The notes under the pieces are model-generated. The model was not told where the DNA came from. It ran no database searches and saw nothing but the letters and a program-made list of their open reading frames with translations. Positions 13,001 to 24,500 of a DNA stretch of 64,000 nt are shown here, one piece after another. Each line of letters starts with the position of its first letter. The first letter of the stretch is position 1. Origin of the DNA: Ustulina deusta (lineage: Eukaryota; Ascomycota; Sordariomycetes; Xylariales; Xylariaceae); NCBI GenBank assembly GCA_023159155.1, contig JAJNNX010000025.1, forward strand, positions 124,001 to 188,000, read 5' to 3'. The position numbers and the translations under genes were made by a program.

Positions 13001-14683
13001 TAGATAATACGCAGCCTTCTCGCAAACATTGCCACGAAGGGTCCCGGGCCGAAATGACATCTGTCTATCTGCATATGCGCCCGACCCGCGAAATAATGTC
13101 TCTCCATTTCGGCCACTTCTGTTGGTGATTCGTCAGCTACGCATAGGTATCGTGTCCATGCCTGAATACCGGCCTGAAGATGAATGAACTGTGTATGCAT
13201 AATTATGATTCTACAGGGCATTGGCAATATTGGGCCTAGTTGCATCGTGTCGCACTGGAGATCCTGCTAATTATAGAGCGAGCCTCAAAGAATTGTCATT
13301 GTGATCCGGTTTGTCCCCTGCCATTGCGGTTGGTAATATTAGTAGTGTACCTATACGGTCGGGATGCTCCACGAGGGTGACGATGGAGTCGGATCATGCT
13401 ACCTGCAAGTAGAGTACCTACTGCTAGGCTTGTTGATCCGTCATATCTACCTCCCCTGCCATCTCTACTCATGATATCGTACACTGCCGGTATATGAGTA
13501 AGTACAGTCATAATGAAAAGTGAGGAGCGTACGTGCCTCGGCTGTACTGTGTGGAATTCTCGAAAGCCTGCCAGTCTGCTCGCCTACTGTATCTGCTACT
13601 GTATACTGTTCTGGCCGACCACATGTTGGGCTGATGGGAGGCGCACTATGGTGGACTGATCTTACGCAGTGTCCCACGCACCAGCCATATTACTACGTCA
13701 TTCGCCAAATGGACGGGTGGTTCTGAGATGGCGGAAATTGACCAATCTTGCCTCTCCTGCACAAACACTATGCAACCGACCCATTGTCGTGCGGTTGGCC
13801 CGCTACATTACGGTGCATTACGGTAGCACGGATGTCGATGTCGCGTGGCAGGCTTTTCGCTTGCATCTATCTATATATACTGCGACCGTATTTCTATACC
13901 AGGCGGCCTCTATCGGCGCTCTATTGGCCCACGCCGCCTCCCCCATCTGCAGTGCACTAGAGAGGCGTGTCGAAGGACTAAGGTATTTACCGACATGACT
14001 AGGTAGGACCGAACTGGGATGATGCTTATTATTGCCTCCAAAGCGAACCAACACGGCATAAGCGCTCGGAGTTTGGTACCGGTGCTGTGGGTGGATTTGA
14101 GTCGAGGTGGCACCGATAACGATCATGGCCCGGTGGCGTCGGGATAATATCCAAATGAGGCAGTTAGCTAGGCTCGCCAACTCGTCACTGCTGACCCCGC
14201 CTCATATCTCACATGAGCGGGAAGGGCAGCGGCCTGGACAGAAGAACACTTCTAGAAGCTCGAGGAGAAGCTGGGATGGCGCCGAGACAGCAACCCTTGC
14301 GCGAAGCGAGAAAGTGGCTGGGTTCCACTGCATCTGCAACAGGAATCAATCAACGGTGAGCCAGCATTCGCCTAGCAAATACCATACCTACCGTCTTCCC
14401 ATGCAAGATGACTTCGCGGTTCCAGAACCAATATTGCCCGTCATGGCGATCCCGCACAGAGGCAGCGAACGAAGGCGAATATACGTCGTCTCCCACAACT
14501 GACCGGCACTATTTGACACTAAAGTAGCAATTAATTACTACAACTCGGTAGGTGGTTGTTAGCTCCGACTTCTTTCGGACCCGATAGCTGGGGAGAGAAG
14601 TGGCAGGCCCTAGGAGAGGTGCCGAAGCGAGCCCGCCTCCTCGCCAGTGTACACCTGTCGTGTAGTGTATACGATAGCGCAGA

Positions 14684-14717
14684 GGGGGCGAGGGGGCGAG
14701 GGAGGGGAGGGGAGGGG
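14684..14717 (+). other. G-quadruplex-forming tract
   Basis: Six G-runs (5, 5, 3, 4, 4 and 4 Gs) are separated by CGA or single A loops. This satisfies the four-runs-of-three-Gs rule several times over. It sits in the gene desert, next to a TAGTGTA word at about 14663. Confidence 0.75.
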
Positions 14718-17280
14718 AGAAGAGGGCTTCCAAGGAGGTGGTGGCGAGCCGGCGCACGACGCAGTGCTATACTCGAGTGACACACGCTGAGAGTCGCGCA
14801 AGGGAACAGGGCACCTCGAGTTCGGCACCAGTCCAGCTCGCTCGCAGCAGCTGAAGAGGGCCAGGACAGCTATCACACCGATTCATCAGCTACGGCGGTG
14901 GGGATCCTCCTGGGTGTCTGATAGGCAACTCGCCGTGTACCGCCGGGGTCCCAAAGTACTGTACATACAGCAGCACGTCCACTCTCGCGTGCGGCGGCGT
15001 TATTGCCTTTTCAGGTTGGCCTTATTCGCCCGAGAAGAAAGAACCTCGGCTCCTGTGAGCACCTACCCTACGAAAAGGGCCAGAAAAGTACGAATACTAG
15101 ATAGATTGCAGTATGCGTTATTGCCATGTCGTACCAGACGTCCAACGTGGCGCATTAAACGAGGTAGGTAGGTAGGTAGGTAGTCGGTACTATGAGTATA
15201 TGCTACTGACGGCTTTGATCTGCGTCGTAGGAAGCACAGATACCAGAGAGCTCTGATCACAATCTCTCTCTTGCAGTAGTCTGTCTCTGATCTGGATCGG
15301 CGGCAGAAGCCATTGCGGGGAAGGACTCTAGCAAACCATCCGTGTCCTGACAGAGATTTCTGACGTCAATTGATCAGCTCTCGTTCTGCTGGACAACGGG
15401 AAGGACTATTACTACTAGGTATGTGTAACATGTTGCTGTCCTATCTAACAAGGATGTCAATCTGTAAGCCGCAAGGTTTCTTGCGTGGCGGGCGGACTAC
15501 ATCTCATACAGTATACACTAAACTGCACGCGACATTCGTATACACTAGGTAGGTATCTAGGGAGCCTGGCAATGACCCCCCTTCAAAGCGTACGCTACGG
15601 CAGAGCGTATGGTACCAGCAACGATGAGCCGAGTGTGTTAGAAGTGTTGGACATGACACATTATACTCCTCCCTGCTAATCTATGCTGCATACAGTGTGG
15701 CTACTAGATATCCTCTTCTTCCAAGTCGTGATAGGGATGGGAAGGGAATTAGTAAGGAGTGCTGGTAAACACGATTTGTGCAACTTCAAATGCATTGGGT
15801 CCCTGAGCCTTGCTGGCTTGTGGTTACTACCATACCGCTGGTATGATGAGGACTTGCAAAGGAACACAGCCAAGCTTTCTCGTCAGCGGCATTTCTGATT
15901 ACCTACCCGTCGTTGCCAGATGCAGAATACAGTTCGCGTACAGTAATCAGAAGCTACTTCTGATGGGGTTTGTTTGCCACGAAGCACGGAAATCCTCCGT
16001 ACATCAGAGAAAAAGTGCGGATACAATGGTCGGGGAATGCCGAGTCGTTGGCGCCATCATATTTCCGGTGTATCCAGGCTAGTCTCGATGATACTATACT
16101 ATGCTACTCTAGGTAGAGACCACCACTAATTATGGTAGGCAGCTGAATAACCGGTCGAGCGCTAGGTGAAATCGCGACTAAGATATAATAATGGGCTAAA
16201 ACGACATTCTTCAGACTCAGAGGTAGTGTACACCAGGTATCGAAGGGTTATGCGCTACAGCACCCAAACCCCAAGATGCCCAAGGGATCGAGAACACACG
16301 ATCACCGCGAAAGACTGACTGGGCTCGCAAATCGTGAAAAGAAAATCTGAATTGGGAGCGGAAATTTCAATCCGACCAGCCCCCCCCCCCTTCTCCCTGC
16401 CTGAGGCCACTTCCAAAGCCACGGAACGATATCAGCTAGGCCCATCTAGAAACTTGAGAATATGACTTTGGTATTCCCGGGGTATTGGAGATGGGTACAC
16501 TGCCAGAATATTCGTCTCAGTCTCAGTGCTTGAGTGCCGTTTCGTCACCAGTTGCATGTTTCAAAATCCCTCGTCCAGAGCAGTCATAGGTTGTCACTTC
16601 GCCTCATCACCAACCAGGGTGTTTTTGCTACAGCACACTCTGGCTGATCGAGCTCAGCCCTCCAAGCCACAGAGAAATGGAGCCGCCTATAAGAGCTAGT
16701 GTAGTGTGAGCCAGTAAGGAGGCGCTGGACGCACATCTCAACAGCGCATCCTTCTGCAGCAAATACTGCGTGTGCTCGGGGCCTAGGAGGGGCGCCGCCC
16801 ATGTTTCTTGCTTCGCCCGGCTATTCCTTACTAGGCGAGAATTAGCGAGCTGGCCAAACAAACGAAGCACATCGTCAGGAATCCGCTCCGGAGCCCTGGC
16901 ATTAGTGTAGCTCTCTTTATTCTCCTTCATGTTGATGTTCCATATTTTCGCAATGGCTACCGTACGCTACCCAATGTCCCGCTTACAAGACTAATTTCTG
17001 CTGCAGTGTCGTGTAGTAGGTGTCGTGCGTGGAGGCCAGCTACGGGGTAAACCGTGGAGCAACGCAGCCAATAGTTGCCCCCTCGTCTAGCATTGGTTGA
17101 TTGCGTGTCGTTGCGAGAGGTCTGGGCTAGAGAGCTTGGACTCGCAACCTACACGTAATGCTGCCCATTGGAGCTTGTGCATGAACATATCATAAAAATA
17201 ATAATACCGGGTTTCTGACCCTTTGGGCAGTCAACCCGTCGCACCGTTGGATCGGGGTCAAAATCCAGGAACCGACTGAT

Positions 17281-17316
17281 TATCATCATCATCATCATCA
17301 TTGTCATCATCATCGG
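17281..17316 (+). repeat. (TCA)n microsatellite
   Basis: About ten TCA units with one TTG interruption, in the gene-free region. Confidence 0.9.
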
Positions 17317-18444
17317 TCCTGTACAGTTCGCGAGGATAATTTGGCTTGGAACAGGCGGGCTCGTGGCGGTCCTGAAGACCGATGGCTGGAGCGGACAGCA
17401 AGCATCCACTTCACTAGCCGACCTGAGGCACGAATGACCACGGCGACCATGACTGTACGTACCTGTCCCGAATGTAAAAGGTCCCATGCAGTGGCCTACC
17501 TCTTTTCCGCTTGGTCTCGGACCAAGGGTGCCGCTAGCAGGGATCTTGACGAGTGCCGCAGGCGTGCGTCCAAGTTGCCAACACGACGAATGGCTTTGCT
17601 GACTCCGCGTCTTGGCCGGGAGTTCCAACCGACTACGCCAGTGTACCCGGGGGACTGGTATTGCACTAAGCACGACCTGCCGGCGCACGCGCTCCTTATT
17701 AGCCGTCATATACCAGGCCAGGGTGAAACCCTACCCTAGACCCGCCCACCTATCTCATAGGCCGGGAGCCTCTTGTTGTGCATGTCGACGTGCCGGTCCA
17801 ACCGCCGTGTCGTCTGGAAAGCGACCCCAGGGAAACATTAAGCGGCAGTTGGAAGCCGTCTGCTGGTGAGGTTGTATTGGTCGGTGAGCCCAGACGACTG
17901 GCCCCTACCTGTTACTATACACAGCACTCCGCATATGAATAGATGGATGGTCGTTGGCGGTTCGTCTCCGGGCACTCAGCGAGCATGGCCGTGTCCCTAG
18001 GGATCGCATCAGCCTACATGGATGCTGTGTGGTCTCCTGCAATGTGAGGAAGCTTTGTAGGGTGTAAAGTTCTGACGGGAGATGTCACTACGCCGATCTG
18101 GCGCACGCATTGGGAATCCTGCTGTCGTTATCGACCAGCGCTACGGTATTTCTCAACGCTACATTAGCTATCGGCCGTGTGGCGTCTTCCTTGCGCGCGC
18201 CGGGGAGATGGCGACGATTGTTTGTCCCTCAACATTGCGGAGAGCATCTCGAGATGCCATCCTGTTGCTTAACTCCAACAACCAGGGTTCATCCCTCGTT
18301 CCTCATCCCTCATACCTACCCATTCCTTTCCGACAGCGGGTAACTGCTATTTATTAACGCGTATCCCCTCACCTGATTCTCTCCCTGGCCGCTATTTTCT
18401 CGTACGATCCATTTCCAGCTCCTCAGGACCAAGCCCAATAGCTT

Positions 18445-18504
18445 ATAATAGTGTAGGCAGGTCCTGGCTACGCTACAAAAACCGACGAAGCACTACACTA
18501 TTAT
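18445..18504. repeat. perfect 12-bp inverted repeat with 36-nt loop
   Basis: ATAATAGTGTAG at 18445-18456 is repeated as its exact reverse complement CTACACTATTAT at 18493-18504. Both arms contain the heptamer that is enriched across the desert. It could form a hairpin in RNA or a cruciform, or mark a two-site protein target. Confidence 0.7.
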
Positions 18505-19865
18505 CCCTCGCGCAGTTTGGCCCACATGATGGTGCACCACTTGCTATTCCCCACAGCCCAAGAATAGGAAACGTACTAGACTAGGTATCCCCTTCTGTAG
18601 TAGGATGGAATAGCTAAGGTATTATGGAGGTTGTTACCGAAATAATACCAAGAATAATAATAAGGGTAATAACAACAACAGTCCTTGCTCTTATATAGTG
18701 CACTATACATACCCACGGGACCAGTCTAGGTAGCTCCTCTCTCGCTTTCGGCCGGAACATGCCCCTGAAGATGACACTGCTGTTACCTGTCACAATCCTA
18801 GCCTAAACAAACCCACGATCCTGAGACTTCAATGCTTTTCTCGCGTAATAATACCGATCATAAGGGATGGGTGTATATTATGCTATGCTTACATAGGGCT
18901 CTAGAGAATAACCCTCGCTTATATCCATTAGATACACGGTGTGCCTGACTTGGCCTAGGCTGACCTCAGCTAATGAAAGCCATTCTGCTCTCGCCATGTA
19001 CACTACAGAGCTGCTACACTACACCACATACTAGTCCTGGTCTCTTCTGTGCTGTAGTGTACATACATAGTATTGCGCACCCAGTGTATCCACTTTCCAT
19101 GCGATACGGCAGGCTAGTCGGTCCATCTCTCGCCATCCACTTGGCTCCATGTTCTGGTACTTGGAAGCCTGCTCCCGCAGCTGAGAATGACACCCATGCC
19201 GTTGTGCCGCTTGCGATTGTGCTAGTAGTACCCAGGCTTGATCACACAGGAGCTAACTAGACTAGGGTAACGGTTATGAAGTCGAGCCACCCATTGTTAC
19301 CACCAGGTATTTCTACAATGTACTCTGTACCTAGTGTAACGATATCGTCAACAAGTAAACGGACACTACTGTAATCCTTTCTCCCGTTCCTCGTTGTTAA
19401 GTCGACTTAGATGAACATCGTTCCTTATTCCTCCTCCTCCTCTTCGTCTTCCGTTTTCTGTCTTCGAAGCACTGACTAGGTTGATTATCACGATACCTAA
19501 CGAATCATCAGCGAGGGATCAAGATCTCTCAACTTCAACGCTCAATAAATCAACTTCGTAACCATATCTAAGGCTGAAGGCGCAGACGGCTCGTCGACTT
19601 CGTCGATTCAGGGCCTTCAGGACCGCCTTGTATCAGAACTCTTAGGGCTAGGTCTTGAATCAGACGACGAGGCCATCAAACGACAGCAGTTTACATATGC
19701 ACACACACATACACGGCGACGTACTCTTACTCAGCTAACCGAATCGAATCGTGGGATTCCTTGACGCCGTCAACGACGGGACCGGCCAATTGTGTGGTGA
19801 GACTCACGGACTGTGCCTCTTCAGGACCTTTACCCGGCCAAACAACTGGCTTGCATGCTTCTCTG

Positions 19866-19872
19866 TATAAAA
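19866..19872 (+). promoter_or_regulatory. TATA-like element upstream of the zinc-cluster gene
   Basis: TATAAAA lies about 100 bp upstream of the proposed ATG at 19973. The pyrimidine-rich stretch TCCTCCTCCTCCTCTTCGTCTT at about 19430-19450 suggests that transcription may also start farther upstream. Confidence 0.4.
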
Positions 19873-19972
19873 GCATCATATCGTTAAGCTATCAGGCTTC
19901 GTACCTGTACACTATCCCAGCTTGAGAGTTTGTTATGCCATAGAGCCGGTTGTCGCCGTTAACTCGATTTCA

Positions 19973-21540
19973 ATGGGTATACATCCTAAATTAGATCTTC
20001 AACGATCGTCATCCTGCTCGGTGACGCCTCTCGGCTTGCCTAGTCCACTGTCTGCGGTTTCTTTGTCTAACGTTCCTGGGGACAAACTATTCGGCCGCGC
20101 TGCACCCATCTCTCCTCCCATGTCCAGCCATGAGCCTAGCGGGACATTCCACATGTCTCCCGGAAAGAGATTGAGTATAGGCAGGGGTCAAAGAGAGTTA
20201 CAAAATGAGCCAACACGCCAACAACTACCCTCTCTAAGCAGTCTTTTTGCAGCACATCAGCACGTCCGTCCTGTGCATTCTCCTCGGTCAGATCGGCCTA
20301 GTCCGCTATATGGAACCCAGTCCCCATCAGACAGGCCGCATTCCGCATCCACCAACCCAGAGAGGCCTTACTCCAGTAGCTCTTCTTATTTCCCGAATAT
20401 TTCGCCAACTCTAAACCAACCGCGGCCCGTTTACGAACCGAGACTAACGACTGAGCGGCCGCTTCTGCCCTCAGTTTCCCAGAGCTTTCCAGGACCGCTA
20501 TCTCCTCCAATCCGCGAGTACGATAATGCGCAACATGCTCACCGGAATGACATCGGTGTTGGCGGGAAATGGGTTCACCCGAGCTTTCCAGACACCAGGC
20601 GATCAGAGTACGTGTACAGTGTTCGACCGTCAACACCAGTTTTTAGGTCGACAGGCGATCACCGTATGCCGTTACCTTCCCTCGGGCAGAACTTTGGCTA
20701 TGAAACAAGCCAGCCCCCAAAAGTCGACGGCCAGAGCCAGTCAGGACGGTTAAGTCGCTCGCCGACTTTGCCTGGCAGTGTTAGCCCGGAAGGGATTCTC
20801 GTGAAGGATGGGCTTGGGCCTAAGATCTGGACTGGGACACACTTTCTGCCTCGCTTCGTCCGACGAGCCGAAGTCCCTGGTGAAGGGCTGTGCTATTTCT
20901 ACGATGATGGCACTCACTGCAAGACAGTCATAGATGGGGAACCAGTTAATGCACACTGGGGAGTGACGAAGGCTGGGAAACCGAGAAAGCGACTTGCTAT
21001 TGCTTGCCTAACTTGCCGTGAAAAGAAGATCAAGTGCGACCCGGACTACCCTCGCTGTGTTCAATGCGAAAAATTCGGGAGGGTATGCAAGTTTAAGAAC
21101 GCGTAAGTGACTGCCAGTCGTTCTCTACAAGTTGAGTTACGTTGCTAATAAGAACCAGGCCTCGTGGCGGCCATAACGCCTCTCCAGCAACTTCACCTGA
21201 CGAACAGGACGACTCTCGCCAACTCGGAGTACCCCCACGAGTTGTTGAACTGGATCGAGCCAGGAGTCTCTCGAGCAGTTCGATGTCGCCGCATTCTAAA
21301 CTAGGTCGCCGCTCCCCTGAATTACCTGGCCTACCCGCCAAAAGAGCAAGGTTCACGTACGAACAATTTCCGCCGCCGCCGCCGCCGCCTACCAGTTATC
21401 CGTATCCTATGATGTCAACGCCAGACATGAAGCCGACTACCGCGTGGCCAACTCGGGAGCTTCCCAGGATACGCGATGACATTATTTATCGGAAGTGGCA
21501 AACGGATCCTTATATCCGTGATCCTCAGCGTTCACATTAA
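19973..21540 (+). CDS. Zn2Cys6 (zinc-cluster) transcription regulator with C-proximal DNA-binding domain
   Basis: Two exons, 19973-21102 and 21159-21540, are joined by a 56-nt intron (GTAAGT...CAG) that splits an Ala codon; the product is about 503 aa. Residues 1 to about 270 are Ser/Pro-rich and disordered. A segment around IWTGTHFLPRFVRRAEVPGEG..CYFYDDGTHCKT follows, then the binuclear cluster CLTCREKKIKCD..YPRCVQCEKFGRVC at about residues 344-371. All six zinc-binding Cys are present, preceded by a basic KPRKR. The tail is Ser/Pro-rich with a polyproline run. The zinc cluster sits late in the chain, unlike the usual N-terminal position, and no fungal-specific TF (MHR) domain is visible. 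The first in-frame ATG is 19973. The target genes are unknown. Its setting, flanked by 12.9 kb and 4.1 kb without genes, is typical of a developmentally regulated factor, but that is inference. Confidence 0.85.
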
Positions 21541-24500
21541 ATGACGAGGAGTTTCTTTCGAGAGCTTTGATGTTATTCGGTAGAGAGAACACTTTAGACT
21601 CTCCCCTATGGCGCCGAACCGGTTAGCAGCCCGCCAGCGAGTTTTCGTAATTCGGCGTGGCCATCGACGAGCGTCAAAACCAAGGATATAGAGCAGAGTT
21701 GCTAGACTTGTTCACCAGATCTCAGATTGAGATATCGAAGACAAGGACTCTGGAAACTTGGGCCTAAAAACTGGCGGAATGTATAAATTTACAAGCTAGC
21801 GCCACAGAAGCATATCAATACCGGGGAATATGCTACTTCACGAAGACAACGACATACTATGCAGACGAGAGATATCTTGATACGTTTTTATTGCAACAAC
21901 TACTCTATGTCAAGCGTGCACCAATAGAGACGGAAAGCAATCCCACGATCCCCATCGCTGAGGCACGGTGTCACTAGTTTCGGCGACCCCGGGCCTGGCT
22001 GGCTCCCTTGGTCGATACGAGGATATATAGCAGCATCGGGCTGAGACATTTATTCGATTAATTGTATATATGGGAATTATTCAATGCATCAACGGCGCTG
22101 TGGAGCTCTGTTTTGTCATGCCCATCAAGAGCGAACAAAACGGTGTTAGCTCGGGCAAATTGGAACTATCTTGCATTTACTCGGTGGGGGTTGTCAGCAT
22201 TTGGTCGGTTCGGTTACACATGTTTTGCGTTGTTCACTTTAGCCTGGAGACAGGGAAATGGCCGATCGGTTAACGATCTCCAGCTTCATCATATATATTC
22301 AATACCCAGTCTATTGACACGGGAGTCCAGCATTCTGCTATCCATTCAGTGCCTCTTCGTGCCTAACCGTCCATGCCCAATTCCGAGGAGAGTGGACTGG
22401 CGGGAATGCTGAAATAGTACATGTTTTAAGGGCCACGTTGGTGGACTGACGATTGGGCCGGGTAGAGTAGAGTAGAGAGCCCCGGGGGCAGACAAGCTCC
22501 AACAACATGCAAGCAACGCAAGCACGCAACTGAACTGCCGGTGGCCGGTGGTATGCTCGGCGCCCCCATCACTGCAGCATGTAGGCATTCGGGAAACAAC
22601 ACGTCTGACGCTACCCACATGCACATCCATACATACATATACATACCTTCCGACACTATACACACAGACACGCAGGCATACGGGCGCACCTACAGAGCCT
22701 GTTCACGGGCAAGAATGAGGGATATTGTCTTTCGGCAGAGAGGTTTCCCCGTAAACCAAAACCATCCAGATCAGCGGGTTATATACGGACGGGGGGTTGA
22801 GGGGCATGCTGGATGGAATAGGCCCTCTGGCGTCATTTTCTCAAACTCACGCGGTATTACTATGTAAGGCAAGGCTGGGCAGACGAGCTACTAATTGGGT
22901 GATGATTGATGTGTGAGTGCATGTGTGTGTAGGTGACACAGCAGCAGCCAGGGCGTTGTCCATTGCCAGTCATTCTCTCGTCGGGCTTGACTGCTCGATC
23001 GGGAGACACACCGGATATTACGTGTGTCGGTACGAAATTCGGGATATTTAGGTACCGGATCGTCGTGCAAGCCGGGAAGAGTGAACCGGCAATGCCTGTT
23101 TAAGTAGGCGGGTATTTTATTAGCAGTAGCTTTGCCACAGACAGACTCCGAACATTCTTCCTCGAGCAGTTCCTCAGCTTCCATCCGCTACTAGGCCTAG
23201 GTAGGTTGTATGTGCTGTTAGTCTGACGGCCGGCCTCATTATGGGTAAGTGGCGCCGTTTACTCAGACCTCGCTAGATCTCTCCCAGCTGGCTGGATTGC
23301 TCATCCTTCTCGGGGGCTGGGCGCGAATCAGCAGGCCAACCGGCGGTGATGGCTCTCGTCCTTCGGTGCTTACCTTTTAGACGGGATGCCATGCATGTAT
23401 TGTATACTGCAAAGTCTACCTGCCTACCTACCTAAATTGGGTAGATTTATACGCCTATATATGTGTAGGTAACCACAGTAGTGTAGTATGCCAACCCTCC
23501 ATGCATGCAGTTGCAGATGGATCTTCAAAGCCCAAGTTTGGTAGAAACGTTTATGTTATATCTTGGTCAGCAGCCCCCTCATCGTCTACGACTCAATACG
23601 TAGTTGACGAGGTAGACAGGACGGTCATCAAGACTCTGGGCCTTTTTTGTTTTCTTTCTCTCTTTCTTTCTTTCTTTCTTTCTTTTTTTTTTCTCCCCCT
23701 GCTACATTACAAAGGCCGTCATCGTCGTACCAGCGTTTTGGCTGATGAGACAGACGTGCGTACGACCACACCCATCTTCAAGACTGCCCAACCCACCATC
23801 GCTAAAAGCGGCATACAGCACTGCACCTACTGCTGCCCGTACACCATACCTACAATAGTCGAAGGGGATCTCGCGTTGTGAGGCTGCAGGATGTATGTAT
23901 TGTACCTTAACCTGGTTACCACGCCGCCGTTCCCCACGCACGGTACAACGTGGCCGCCACATGCTCCCGCCACATGCGCCCGCCACCAGCCACAAAACAT
24001 GGCAGTCCTCCGTTCATTCGTCTCCCCTGCCACCAACCCCCCACAGAGGTTCATGTACCATGGCACGTTCGCGGTGTGGCCTCTCTTCAGCTCCTTCTTG
24101 GCTCGACAGGGTCGTTGTTTCTCCGGAGAGGGGCACATGTGCGAAGCCTACGCCTCTCGCACTCCGGTACACCCTCGGCTTATTCTACCTACACTAAAAT
24201 TCACCGGAGAAAATAAACACACCCACAAACAAATCATCGTCGCCATGGAAATTTCGTCAATTCCTCGCCGCCGCCACCGCCAGTAAGCCGAGTCACGAGC
24301 GCCATTCGCTTGCCAATGCGCTGGGCTCTCGTAGGTAGCCGTAGTGAAGGTAGGGCCTTTGCAGGGTCCACGAGCTGACGTGGCTTGCGCTCCCTCCCCT
24401 CATTCCGTGTATTTTCCGTCCTTTGTCAAGCTAGCTCCCTTTCTCTGCGGGATCATGGGAATGTACTTCGTACTCCAGCGAGTTGATGTGCCGCAGCCGG

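Larger units (their letters stand above)
7094..19972. other. 12.9-kb region with no convincing gene
   Basis: Neither strand shows a frame with recognisable domains, consistent splice pairs or family motifs. Base composition is near even, so this is not a RIP-degraded AT block. What is visible: a dispersed TAGTGTA/TACACTA word (see findings), small microsatellites (TAA at about 10690-10709, GGTA at 15160-15183, TCA at 17281-17316), a C-run at about 16380-16391, a G-run tract at 14684-14717, an inverted repeat at 18445-18504 and a TATA-like site at 19866. The distal part is presumably the long regulatory region of the zinc-cluster gene at 19973, and non-coding transcripts are possible. A short minus-strand pair of open frames near 8354-8777 is noted as a weak relic candidate. 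Confidence 0.6.

Noticed and set aside
17149..17739. Overlapping 186-aa (minus) and 132-aa (plus) open frames, the latter with CPECKRSH
   Set aside because: No family motif. The minus frame includes a poly-Met tract from the TCA microsatellite, and open frames on both strands suggest composition rather than coding.
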